Assembly: GCA_004335835.1 (NCBI GenBank) | Contig: RWJK01000897.1 | Location: 7,866 to 50,819 of the forward strand | Direction: 5' to 3' | DNA length: 42,954 nucleotides | Source of the DNA: Scenedesmus sp. ARA3 | Taxonomy: Eukaryota > Chlorophyta > Chlorophyceae > Sphaeropleales > Scenedesmaceae | Part shown: piece by piece, positions 1 to 18,149 of the stretch | Numbering within the stretch: the stretch's first letter is position 1 | Layout: every line of letters begins with the position of its first letter | Notes under the pieces: model-generated | Database searches by the model: none | The model's input: only the letters and a program-made list of their open reading frames with translations | Told to the model about the DNA's origin: nothing | Made by a program: the position numbers and the translations under genes

Positions 1-2503
1 GGGGACCGGCTGATACCACTGCAACTAGCGCCAGCCTGCAAGTCCTGGTGAAGGAATACCGTATTCTTCAGGGTGACTCTGATGTTGCCGAAGACAGATG
101 GTCACCATTGTCACTAGCATCAGCGTCATCAAGTCACCTCGCACGCAGCAACAGCAACATGTTACCAACCTATAGCTTGCAAGCCCTAGCACCAACAGGG
201 TCGCGTAACCGTTATAACATAGTCATGTATGATACATGTGGCACCTATGGCTGGCACGGAGCACATCGTTCTGCTTGGCCCCGCTGATTGAAGCAGAGCT
301 GATGATAAAACCCAACTTAACTTCTATCATTGTCCGACAGTCATTGAAACACACCCAGCTGCGCTCCTGGTCAAATGCACAGCACACCGCCGAGTGTGCA
401 GGCTAAGGCACCATCACTGTGGCACGCAACTGACCCAGCACTTGGAGAGCCAACCGCATCCAACGAATCCACCACAGACCATCGTTGAATACCGTATTGG
501 TGTGACACCATTGTTGCACACCCAAGGCGGGAGGCCCTGGGTGACATGTGTTGGATGATATGAACCGCATCCAACGAATCCACCACAGACAATCGTTGAA
601 TACACCATTGTTGCACACCCAAGGCGGGAGGCCCTGTGCGACATGTGTTGGATGATATTGCAATCCCTGTTGTGATATGATTGGTACCATGCTCGCCACA
701 GAGCAAGCCCGGTCTGACAATCTGTTATAACAAACCAACACAGCACATGTAACAAACCAACAAAGCACATGTACACGATGCCGCCAACAGCCATGCAGAG
801 TACGACGCACAGAACGTTGGGCCAGCACACAGCAGCCCTCTGCGATGATCAGCTCACTGCAAAGCTTGCAGCTTCAGCTGCTCCAAGGGACCAGACCCAT
901 GTCACCGGAACCATGTCACTGCACACACGGGCGGCCCGTGCTGTTGCAATGCATTCACGCATGCTAGACGCACCGGGCCATAATTGCTGTACACAATCAT
1001 TGCATATACACAATGCCGGCCAAAGAAACCTCACCTGCCGCACAAACTGCCGCACAAGCAATGACCCGAGCCTGTGCACCTCGACAAGCGGGCGGACAGA
1101 ACAGCATGCCACACAGTGCGCTAGCAGTTCACGTCATGAGCATGCACACAAGCATGTCCGGATTTGACAGCCGCTGCACCCTTCACCCTCACAGTGAAGC
1201 AAGGCTTGCCAGGAACACAGAACCCCGGAGCCGCGCTGCAGTAGTAGCGCTGTTGCAAGCTCTTTGCAGAATCGCACCGCAACACATGGCTCCCGAACAT
1301 TGTCATTGCTGCCACAGAACCATCGTTGCATTCTGCTGAATGCTAGGGCGAGAGGCGCAGCACTGAAAGCTGCGCCGCCTCGCCAGAAACCAACAGCTTG
1401 ACTTCAAAACTCCGATAGCCACATCCACCGTTCCAACCACAGTCCCTCCTGCTGCTGGCTGCTCTGCTGCTGTTACTGCTGCTAATGACAGCCGCCTCCT
1501 GGCCTGTCTAGCACGCGCCTGCCCCTACCCTCAAGCAAAGGAAGGGATCACAAGCAAGCACGGAAGATATAGGCCAACATATGCTGCGGCACACGTTTAA
1601 AGCAGCCATCATATGTGCAGCACATGCGCAGCCAGTGTGAGGAAACACACAGCACGATCGGGTGAAACACACAGCACGATTGAGTGACGATGTCTTTCTG
1701 CAAGACACAGCATGCCAGCGCCGCCAGGCACACACACCTAGGAGCGGCACACAGCTGCCGCAGGAGACACAGCCACTGCAAAACACGACAAAACACCTGA
1801 AACCTGAAACACAAACGCCATCAGCACACTGGCATAGCGCTAACTGCCAAAGCTCATTGCGTATGTATGTTCAAACAAATGTATGTATGTACACACAAAC
1901 AAACTGCCATACAAGACCACGCAGGATTCGAGCAGTGCCCACGGCACCACTCAGAACAGCCTGTTGTTGTAACACTGCTGCACAGATACAGCTGGCGCTC
2001 ATTCCCCTGCTGCTGCACTTCCTACTGCTGCCCTCCCTGCTGCTGGACTCCCTGTTTGTGCACTCCCTGCTGCTGCTCTCCCTGCTCACAAAATCAAACA
2101 GAAACATATCTGCACCGCAAACACTGCAAGCTGGCTGCTGCAGCAGACACTAGCGCAAACACCGCAACCTTTTGACACACCTTGTGACTGCGTTTGCAGC
2201 AGCCACTATCAACAGCTGCTAGCCTAGCTGGTTGGCTGCAGAGACTCTCTTTCTGTGGCTATACTAGCAACAGGCTAGTGGCAACTGAGCACTGCAGCTA
2301 GCGTGTGCCGTGATGCTGGTGGTGCGGTGGCATGCTGGCACGTCGCTGCTGCTGCTGCTGCGCTGGTTTGTTCGATTCGCGCAGTATGCCAGCACGCCTC
2401 ACTGCAGCTAGTGCGTGGCATGGCGCTGGTGGTGCCTTATGCCTGCTGCCTCTGTGACTCAATCCGCAGCAGCCACATCCAGCAACTGCTAGCCTAGCTA
2501 GAG
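1..2503. other. Gene-free stretch downstream of the PP2C gene
   Basis: No reading frame here resembles a known family. The open frames are short and overlap one another on both strands, as expected in CAG/CTG-rich sequence. The stretch contains a two-unit tandem repeat near 452-658, a CTG-rich tract of roughly 24-base periodicity at 1985-2095, and near its right edge copies of the end of the PP2C gene. It probably includes the PP2C 3' untranslated region, since that gene reads leftwards and ends at 2504. Confidence 0.5.
452..658. repeat. Two-unit imperfect tandem repeat, about 111 bp
   Basis: The unit beginning aaccgcatccaacgaatcc at 452 recurs at 563. Both copies run through a shared block reading cacccaaggcgggaggccct and end near gtgttggatgatat. 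The second copy lacks about 16 bases in the middle. No coding role is visible. Confidence 0.8.
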
Positions 2504-2530
2504 CTAGTGCGTGGCATGGTGCTGGTGGTG
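2197..2530. repeat. Tandem copies of the PP2C stop-codon region
   Basis: The sequence around the PP2C stop (2501-2530, plus-strand gctagtgcgtggcatggtgc) recurs at 2405-2434 and, more diverged, at 2295-2325. The flanking block agcagccac...caactgctagcctagct is also present twice, near 2197-2232 and 2467-2502. The tail of the coding sequence and its 3' flank have therefore been tandemly duplicated, in the same style as the intronic exon-edge copies elsewhere in the window. Confidence 0.7.
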
Positions 2531-3561
2531 GGGCGGCAGCGGCGGCTTGTCTGCGCTGCAGCAGCCAGCCCCAGGAAACTGCAAACTGCCCACCGCTGCT
2601 GCTGCTGCTGCTGAAGGCTCTGCTGCTGCATGCAGCCCTGAGCCGGCATCAACAGCAGCAGCTGCTGCCCCGCCGGATGGCGCAGAGTGCCTGCCCCTTT
2701 GGCTCAACTCATAGCTGCTGAAGCTGTTGGATCGCACTGTGCATGCGCTAGCCCTCGGCTGCTGCTGCTGCTGCGAGATATGAGACATTGATGCCTGCGG
2801 CGACGCAGTCAGCGGCGAAACGCCACCACTGCGGCTGCCGCCAGCACCCCTGTACAGCGGCGCGCTCTGCATGCTGTCCAACAGCAGCATCTGCTGCTGC
2901 TGGTGCTGCTGCTGCACTGCGGCAGAACTACCACCCGCAGCAGCTGCCGCACCTGCCACGCCAGCACTGACAAACGGCGAGCCGCCTCTGCTGCCGCCTG
3001 CTGCTGTCACTGCAGCTGCTGGCACTGCAATGCCCAGACCGCCAGGCGCCGAGTTGGGCGGCTGCTGCTGCTGCGCGGCCCCTGCTGCTCCCAATGCTGC
3101 TGCTGCTGCTGTCATAGCACCAGAGCCAGACCCCCTTGGTGAAGCCAACCCCAGCCCAGAAGACAGCCCACCACCAGAGTGACCAGAGTGACCGCCAGGG
3201 CTGCTGTGCCAGCTGTTGCGCTGCGGCCGGCCAGAGACAGCCGCAGCAGCAGCAGCCCACGCGCTCGCAAGCGCCTCCACATGCGTCGGCCGCCGCTGCT
3301 GCTGCTGGTGCTGCTGCTGCTGCGTGGTGTGCTGCTGCATGCCGAAGCGGCTCGCGCCGCTGCTGCTGCTGCTGCCGCCGCTGCTCCACATGCAGCCGCC
3401 GCCTGTGCTATACATCGGCTGCACTTGCTGCTGCTGCTGCTGCTGCTGGCAGCTACTGCTTTTCCTCGCAGGACTGCTCAGCGCTCCGCCGCACGACCTG
3501 CTGCCACCTGTGTTTGTCGCTGCTGCTACTGCCGGCCCACCCCCAAACACACCTAACCCTC

Positions 3562-3599
<38 letters not shown>

Positions 3600-5899
3600 G
3601 CTGCCACCGGCCGCCCATCATCGTCATACCCACCACCCTCCTCTGCGCCGCCGCCGCTGCTGCTGCGCTTGCGGCGGCCCCGCGGCCCACCCCCCACCAC
3701 CAGCTCACTGCACTGCGCCGCCAGCACAGCAGCCACACTCCCCGCCGCCCCTTCGCCCCGCCGCAAGTCCACCAATAACACTGTTATATTGTCCCTGCTG
3801 CCGCGCTCGATGGCGCCACGGGCCAAGACAGACGCCCCGACGCGGCAGGCTGCGCTGCTGCTGGCGCCGCGCTCGCGGGCGCGCATGGTGCTGCGCAGCG
3901 CCAGTGTGGTGGCTTCTGCACAAGAGAAGACGTCCCAGAGGCCGTCGCTTGCCAGGATGAGCAGCTCATCCTCATGCGAGCGCTGCAGGCACGCCACCTG
4001 TAGTGTGGAACAACAGACGTTGGAGGCAGCAGAAAAGCGGTTGAGACTTTGAAGCTGCGAGGTAGCTTGCAGGAGCAGACATCCCAGAACCGTAACCTGG
4101 CTTGCGCAAGTAGCAGCTCCTGGCGCGAGACATGGCCAGCAGGCCAAACTAGCAAGAGCAACAAACAAACAACAGCAACGAGATATATAAAGCCCACATC
4201 TAACCGTGGACGCCGCACCTCTGGCTCTGGGGTGACGTAGGGCCGCAGGAAGTGGTCCCAAATGGCCCTGCTCATGGCCAGCAGCCCCATCCAGCAACAC
4301 ACAGCAACCAGTCAAGCACAAAACACCCATCACAGATGACGCACCTCTGGTTCTGGGATGACGTAGGGCCGCAGGAAGTGGTCCCCGATCGCGCGGGACA
4401 TAGCTAGAAGGCCCATCACGCGCGCGCCGCCGCCCTTGGCCACAACCTTGCCGCCCAGGGCTGCCACGCGCGCCTGCAGGAAGATATAGACAGCAACAGC
4501 AACAGCAGCAGCAATGATGTCAGCAGAGCAAGGTGTGAGGCAGGGAAGCAGCTGGACCACAACCTTGCCGCCAGCATGGACGCGGGCCTGCAGGTTACTA
4601 TGAGGCCCTTGAAAGGAGGGTGAAGCACAATGGAACCGCTGGACTCAACATGTTGCAGTGAGTTTGTTGCTGCTGCTCCGCGATTGAATCCTTGCACTGC
4701 AGTCTGCTGCCGCTGCTGCTGCTGAACAACAGCTGAGCTGCAGCCTCAGGGTTCTATCAGGACTGGCTCACCGCCTCGTCGCTCCTGTCTGGCTTGTGGT
4801 CGCTGGTGAGCTGGATGGCACCACCCTTGCGGCACAGCACTGCGCGCGAATCACCTGCAGTTATGACGACACACCACGAGCAGCAGCAGCAGCGAGAACA
4901 TGGCACCCGCTAGTCAGCACCAACACCCACAAGGAACTTATACATTTACTTCAGCACTTGCGACTGTGTGTTGCTGGTGCATATGTGCAACAGGCAAGTT
5001 GCTGCTGGAAGAATACAGCCTGCAGGAGTGCTGTTGAAGTTGCACTTGCAGGAACGCAGTCCTGGTAAGGTGACTGCACACTGTGTGTATGTGACAGACG
5101 CCAGCAGCTGCAAGCAGCCCCTGCCAACCGCTGCCAACCTGAACCAGAGCAAACATAGCATACAACATCACCCAGCTGCATCAGCCGCTGCAGCTGCAAA
5201 TGCATCAACTGCTCGCCACTCACCACAGTGTGCCACAAACACTTCTGTTCTGCTGACCACTGCCACCACAGCAGTGCTGCCGACCACCTCCCCAACCTCT
5301 GTTCCTGCAAGCTCCGCATCTGCTGCTACAAAGGCTGTTTGCAGCGCCCGCAGCACGTTTTTGCTGTATCTGTCGCTTAAGTGAGGCATGGAGCGCACGT
5401 TGCTGGCCCACCAAGAGCCTGAGGCATGGCCAGCAGGACTGCCAGCTTGCTGTGCTGCTGCTTGTGCTGCTGCTTCTTCTGCACTGCACAGCTCCTGAGC
5501 CTGGCCCAGCTCCAGCTCTGCTACGCTGCTGCCGCTGACTCCAGAGCTTGGCCATGCTTCGGACAGCACAGCATCGGCGTGATGTGTTGCGCTTGTGATG
5601 CTGCTTGCCTCGCTGGAGGAGACTGTGTCCAGGGCTTGCCGGGCCAGAGCGGCCTTGAAGTTGACTGGGATGCTGCTAGCTGCATGTAAAGCTGCTTCTT
5701 TGCCCCCATGGCCATCGAACACCCCATACAATAGGAGGTCCGAGTCTGCACAGTCAGGTGCGCAGGGGCTGGCCGAGCTGGAGATTACTTCGGCAACGTA
5801 GGCATCCTCCAGGACATTGCGACTGTTTTGCAGGCATTTTACTCCATAAACCAAGGGCTTCGCAGGTCCTTGCTGCTGTTGCTGCCCTTGTACAAGCAT
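2504..5899 (-). CDS. PP2C-family Ser/Thr protein phosphatase with a long low-complexity tail
   Basis: Metal-dependent (Mg/Mn) protein serine/threonine phosphatase. Exons on the minus strand: 5899-5224, 4854-4772, 4473-4345, 3997-2504, all GT-AG and phase-consistent, giving 793 residues. Visible PP2C motifs in order: LEDAY near residue 30, VFDGHGG near 60-66, GSTAVV, HCGDSRAV near 224-231, [24 protein letters not shown] near 278-296, ASDGLWD near 312-318 and GSRDNIT near 362-368. The metal-binding aspartates of DGHGG, DGLWD and SRDN are therefore present. Residues after about 376 are a 400-residue Ala/Ser/Gly/Gln-rich extension without a recognisable domain. The ATG at 5899 is preceded by an in-frame TGA, which supports this start. 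The catalytic core resembles plant PP2Cs; which clade, and hence any hormone role, cannot be told. The substrate is unknown. Confidence 0.9.
4219..4290 (-). repeat. Decoy copy of the 3' half of PP2C exon 3
   Basis: This intronic segment repeats the exon from [10 protein letters not shown] to PEPE and keeps the donor (GAG followed by gtgcgg). It reads AIWDHF where the authentic exon reads AIGDHF. The exon's 5' half is absent, so it cannot replace the exon. It lies downstream of the authentic exon. Confidence 0.85.
4555..4587 (-). repeat. Decoy copy of the 5' edge of PP2C exon 3
   Basis: Upstream of exon 3 the intron carries a copy of its acceptor (ctgcag) and first codons, reading [11 protein letters not shown] against [12 protein letters not shown] in the exon. 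The copy then breaks down. Together with the 3' copy at 4219-4290, exon 3 is flanked by duplicates of both of its edges. Confidence 0.7.
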
Positions 5900-6933
5900 C
5901 CCAGCCTTCGGGATGCCTCAGCCTGTCAGAAACCCTCGCTAACGAACTGAATCAGTGCTAGTGCATTGATGTAAGCATCATGTTTGCCAATGAGATGCCT
6001 GTGAAGTGAGCGCCACTTTGTGTGAACCAGCAACGAGAGAAGATCCTGCTGCTGAACTAAGTGCTTGAAAGTTCGTAAATGTCGAGAGATAAGATTAATG
6101 TTCAGCTACTGACATACAGGTGCTCGCCCTGGGCAAGCCAGTTCTTGGGTAAGAAGAAGAAGGTGGCAAGGAACCTGGGCTTGTGTCATGCTGGTGACAG
6201 CTGTCAGCATGCTAAGCAAACGGTCTGAAAGAGCAACGAAGAAACACTCAAAAGTAGTATTTGTTTTTATCCATGAGATTCTGGGTTAACATTGCTGCGC
6301 CAGCGCACGGGCACGGCTGGCGACGGCTCTCGCGCCAAGCACCGTGCGTCGACCAAGGAAAGGGTGGCGGGCATTTCACCATCACCAAGGAAGTTTTTGT
6401 TGCATTCAATTAGCACAACGTACACAGTAAGCGTGCCTAACCAACTGAGTCAGCGCCTGAAGTGCATCCCTACCCAACTGCCCTGATCATCAGCAGGAAC
6501 TGAAGTTCAGTTTGCTTGTCAGCCATAGCCCCACTGCTGCTTTATCAAGAGTTGCAAGTGCTTTGAAACATCAGTCTCGCCGAATCAAAAGCAAGCTAAA
6601 ACACGGGGCGGTGCAGGCAACGCACGGCCGCAGACATAGCCATGCGGCGCCTGTGAGGCTCAACTCCGGCCAATTTTTAAGACATTGCAGCAAACAAGTG
6701 CTGTGATTAAAGCCTCTGGAAATGGCTAAAAACAGCGAGCCTCCTTCTCACAAGAACTTATCAGCACCTCAAAGAACAGCGCTGCAAACTGCAACTCACA
6801 CAGTTTGAGCACATGCATACCAAATCACAAAAAGGCAGATCTGCTCGTTGCCATCCCTCACAAACTTTTATACACCCCCTCCAGGCTCACAAACGCTCGA
6901 ATTGCAAGCAAAGTTTGCCTTGCCTCCATGAAA
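5900..6933. other. Region between malic enzyme stop and PP2C start
   Basis: About 1 kb lies between the two leftward-reading genes. It must hold the malic enzyme 3' untranslated region and the PP2C promoter. I see no further coding sequence, no long repeat and no clear TATA box. No TGTAA element (the usual chlorophycean poly(A) signal) was found on the minus strand by eye. Confidence 0.4.
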
Positions 6934-13212
<6,279 letters not shown>

Positions 13213-14249
13213 CGTAAGCTTAGGCCACCACCGCACAACTTCTCAGGGTGAACGGAACCTTGAGCTGACGGAAACTATCCCAAGTTCTTACACACGAATC
13301 AGAGATTGATCAACAACCCTTTCACAGAGTGCGGGTCAGCGCCATTCATCCAAAGCAACATGCTGAGTCAGGGCACCGGCTTTCACACTTCTGATGGAAG
13401 TTTACACTTGAAAGTGGCCGTGAATAATCTTACGGCGATGCCTCCTTGCAAAAGAGCCCCACCAGCATTGACCTACGAATATAATTGTTGTGATGATCAT
13501 TTACTGTACAGGGCTTCCCCGTCAGGGCTGTCAAGCAGCACTTGGCTGCGGCTGCACAACTGGTGTGACTGCTGGGGTCAGGACTTGAGTTGTATTGGCG
13601 ATCGGTGAAGTAAGATATACGACTTACAGGCAGCTTACTGGTTTTGATTATGCTCTTCACATTTGCAACGGGTGGAGCCCAAAGGCAAATGTGAAGAGCA
13701 TAATCTACCGGGTGGGCAGAGCACATGTGGGCGGGGGTCTCCTGGTTCAGCATTGAAAAGGTGAGAGCTGGGTATCTCATGCACAAACGTCTCCTTTCTT
13801 ACTTGTGACAACGCTATCAGTGCTTCAGGGCATACACAGGTGTCAATGCAATGACTTCTGCTCAGAAAGCAGCACGAGTTGGAACAGCTGACGCCAGGTG
13901 CTGCAAACGGTGCTTTTTTTTGTCAACACTTGAAGTATCAGTTGGGCTAGCAAGCATTTCGCGACTGGATCATCACGCGCATTGTTGACCGCTGCACAAG
14001 TTTGACTCAGAACCCTAAATGGTGCGCGTGCTGGTTGCCGCAGCATACAGTTTGCAGACATAGCTGAACGGACAAAGCTGAAACACCCATGCAAGTCTTT
14101 TGGTCAGCGGCGCAGGACAAAGCTTCAGCCTGCTCTCAAGTGGCTCTCAACCTGGCCCGTAGCACGGTCTGCAGCGTAGCCCGTTTACACGGCTTTAACC
14201 GTTGAATACATTGACCCTGTAATGTCTTTGTAATGCATCAAGGGCCACC
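13213..14249. promoter_or_regulatory. Divergent intergenic region between malic enzyme and GLR copy 1
   Basis: The two start codons face away from each other across 1037 bp, so this region must hold both promoters unless an upstream malic enzyme exon lies here. I see no coding sequence of a known family and no convincing TATA box. It contains the perfect hairpin at 13646-13705. Confidence 0.5.
13646..13705. repeat. Perfect 21-bp inverted repeat with 18-nt loop
   Basis: Left arm 13646-13666 (gattatgctcttcacatttg plus c) is exactly complementary to the right arm 13685-13705, with an 18-nt spacer. Such a stem would form in either transcript. It lies about 430 bp upstream of the malic enzyme ATG and 545 bp upstream of the GLR1 ATG. 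Confidence 0.9.
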
Positions 14250-17200
14250 ATGCACGGGAGGGTCGTCAGCTGGTGTCTGGCGTACTCCTGCTTGCTGGGA
14301 TGCCTCGCGGGAGTTGCAGCCACGAAACGCATCTCAGACCAGCCGATAGCTTTGCTACCTGGTCTGAATGCAAAAGGCACCACCTTGCTGGATCTGGCCA
14401 GGTGATCTCCTGACCTATCTGCCTGCACAGCTTTACACAGCAGCATCTACGCACAGCTGGGTCTTTTGTGACATGTTCTGTGTGGCTTGCATTCAAAGCA
14501 TATGTAGCTGCATGGTCAGCACCGAGCCTGATGTCGCCAACGAAGCACAAGGCGGTATGTTGATGTTGCCAACTGCTGATGGCATTAGCATATTGGTAAC
14601 ACACCTGTGTGCTGACATTTGCCGTTCCTAACGAGTGCAATCGGATGTGATGCATGACTGCCAGGGGTCAGCAACTCGACACGATTGTGAGAGTGCTCAA
14701 CAGCAGCAGCACCCGGTTTCAGAAACCCTACAATGTCTGCACCTCAGACTGGGCACCAATGGTAGGGATTCTGCAACCATCTCCAGCAGCACATGCCTAC
14801 ATGCGTCATCTGCCAGATGACCAATGGTTGATGTTGGCTACAGCAGCAGAGCAGGCTCCCACAAGCGTGCACGAACTGCAAGTGATGGCAGCAGACATAG
14901 AGGCACTCATGTCCGAACCATTCTCGCCATGGAACGCTTGCAGCTGCTAGCTTGCAGCAGCAGTACGCCTGCACAGCGCTCACCCAAAACAGGTTTCCTG
15001 CAAGAGCCCAATCTTCTATCAAGTAGTACATCTCGACCCAGGGCTTACCAATCGGCCATACGCACCCTCACCTATGCCATGTCTACCCGCTCTGCGCCTG
15101 CAGGTCATGTGTGCTGACATGGAGGACCCATCTCACTACACGGGCTATCAGGTGGCACTGTGGCGGGAGATTGCGGCTGATTTGGGCTGGGCAGACAGCG
15201 ATTGGACCTTCAGCTGCGTTGACTGGACAGCCATGATCGACGATGTGGTTGATCCCAACGGCTCATGCAGCTTCGCAGCAGCAGGTGGGCACGGATGTGG
15301 GGTGATGGCGCTTTCGTGCACAGAAACATGTCAGACAGCTGGCCGTTTGTGCCTGGGACTTTGCTTACACTTACAGCACCAGTGATTGCTCTGCGCCTTG
15401 CAGCAGTTGATGATTGCAGTGCGGCCACAGCAGCAACACGATTCCCACTAGCTGACAACGTTGCATACTGTGTACACATGGTGTGTGTGCATCTGCCTGC
15501 TTTCCAATATAATCAATCCTGCAGCTGTGGAAGTGAGCCTCACCAACATCCTGCTGGGTCTCAAGTTCAGCTGGCCCATCTACAAGAGCGGCTTCCACGT
15601 GCTCATCGCCTCAGCAGTGGAGCAGGGCGGCACCTGGGCCTTCGCAGAGGCCTTCCACTGGAGCGTGTGGGTGGCGCTGGGGGCCACAGCTATTACCGTG
15701 GCACTGTTCATCACGCTGGTAGAGTCGATCACGTACGGCAACCGTGCGAACCGCAAGGGGCTGCGGGGCTGGAGCTGGTACAGCATGGGCAAGATGGTGA
15801 GCCCTATGCACTGGAGCAGCAGCAGCCGCAGCGGCGGCGGCAGCAGCAGCAGCGGCGGCAGCAGCAGCTAGCAACAGGAGCAGCAGCAGCAGCACCGCTA
15901 CACGGTGCCACCTTGTTACCTTGTCACTTTGTCATACGGCACACTGTTTCTGACACAGGGCTCCACCCCTGGGCACATAGCAAACACACCTGCAAGCATT
16001 CACATTGTTGGCAAGCTCTAAAAGACGCGATATGTGCTGCTAGGCAGCCAAAACGAAGGAGCAGGGCACATGCTGCAGGAGCCATAAGCTGTGGCTGCCA
16101 TTCGGTGTTGTTGCCGCTGCAGGTGCAAGTGCCAACTCATGTTGGGGATCCCAAGACGTGGGCGAGCAAGACACTTGTGCTGGGCTACGCCTTCCTTGCA
16201 CTTATTATGGTAGGTACTGCAGGGCCACTACAGTGCAGTGCAGCACCATCGTCTCACAGTAAAATTATGTATGTGCCTGGCTGCCACATGTCCCTGCCAC
16301 CTCATGTATGATGACAGGCAGTGCTAGCAGTAAGCAGGTTGCTGCACTGCATCATGCTGCCCTGCTCTGTGAGTAACAGCAAGCTACTCAGGTACTCCTG
16401 CTGATGAGGCAGCTGCTGACTGACTGCTGGTGTGTTGCACTTGCTTGCTGCTCTTCTCATGCAGGTGCATCTCTTCACAGGTGAGCTCGCTGAGGACGCA
16501 GCTGCCATGTTTGCTTGCAGCTATGTTGACGCATGGGTGCAACATCAACAAATGCAAGCTGGCAGGCACACAATGCAAAGGTGGACTGTGCCATGCTGCC
16601 GCAGCACGAGTGCTTTGCGCGGCTCCCATGTGCAGCCCCAGCTGCAGCTTGCACTGCGCAGAGTGCTTAACTTCTCTTGATATCACTGCATCAGCTGGGT
16701 CGTTGCTGTTTGCGCCTTGCCTCTGCAGCCACAACCGCCAGCAAGATGACGATGCAGCAGCTGGCCAATGACATCAAGAGCAGGGCAGACCTGCCGGGCA
16801 AAAAGGTGCGGCAATGCATGGCATGCATGCTGCAAACAGTGGTGATTGCTCGCTGCCTTACAGCTGTCATTGTTTGTCATTCTAACAATGCTGCTAAGGC
16901 AGTAGGGGTGGGGAGGCGCATTGTACAGAGACAGGTGGCTACATGTGGGTCCTGACGCATCTTGTACAGCGCAGTAACGCGCGGCCTATGTTTGACCACA
17001 TGTGCTGGCTAGCACTGACAGTGATTGTCTGCATGTGCTCCGCTGCTCTGCCAGGTCATCAGCTGGGAGCCGTACCTCCCATTGCTCAGGTCAGTGCTGC
17101 TGAATCAGCTGTTGCAGCACCATTAAATATGACAGAAAACACATGCCTGTACATGCCGACATGTTAATGCGTTCCCTAGGACACAGATCTTGCTCTTGCA

Positions 17201-18110
17201 CATGCCATGTGTATGTGCGGAGGGCGTTCAGCTGCTGCCAGCATGCTTACAATGGCTGCAGATGGCAGCAAAGCTTCCATACTACAAGAAGTGCCCAACA
17301 TGCTGCTGTCAGTAACATCATGTGCTATTGGCGTTGCTGCTGGTGCCTGCTGCTGCTGCCAACCCACAGGAAGTACTCCATTGATGCGGATGCAGTGCCC
17401 TGGGACAATGATGCCGAAACAGCAGCCATGCTGGAGGCTCTGCGCAGCCACAAGTACCAGGCACTGGTGCTAGACTCCCCGGTGGTGCAGTACTTCGCGG
17501 CACAGGCGGAGCAGTGTGACCTGTTCCCCGTGGGTGAGTGCGCAGAAGTGTGACCTGTCTCCGCCGTCTGCATTCACACCTGGCACACAGACCCACCGCG
17601 TTGTTGGCTTCGTGTCTGCAACAGTGTGTGATGCTGTATGTCATACCATACTGCATGTCTTGTTGTGGTTCACAGCGTGTCTGTAAGCTGACGGTGCCAT
17701 ACTCTTCCTGCAGGCGACCCATTTGAGACCTTCAGCCTGGCCATAGCTTTCCCGCCTGATGCACCCAGTGCTGTAAATTGATCGGTCAATGAGCACAGGC
17801 TGCAACACACATTGTGTACGCTGACCTGTCTGCAGGGGACCCGTTTGAGACCTTCAGCCTGGCCGTAGCGTTCCCGCCCGATGTGCCGACGGGGCTGCCC
17901 CAGAACATCACCTCATCCATCGTACGCCTGCAGGTAAGCCAGCACTGGCACACTAGGCTTGTAGAACGGTAGCAGCATGTGAGCGTGCAGACGTTCAGTG
18001 TGTGCTATGGCTGCATCAGCCCTTGTGAGGGCTGTGAAGAAGGCCCTGTACATCAGAACAAGCCTGCGGCATGAACAAGAGACATGTGCGTGCAGGATGC
18101 AGCCGCACTG

Positions 18111-18149
<39 letters not shown>

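Noticed and set aside
3136..4052. Long plus-strand open frames opposite the PP2C C-terminal exon
   Set aside because: They are antisense reading of CTG-rich coding sequence (poly-Cys, poly-Leu, poly-Ala). The minus strand has the conserved PP2C motifs and a single continuous frame.
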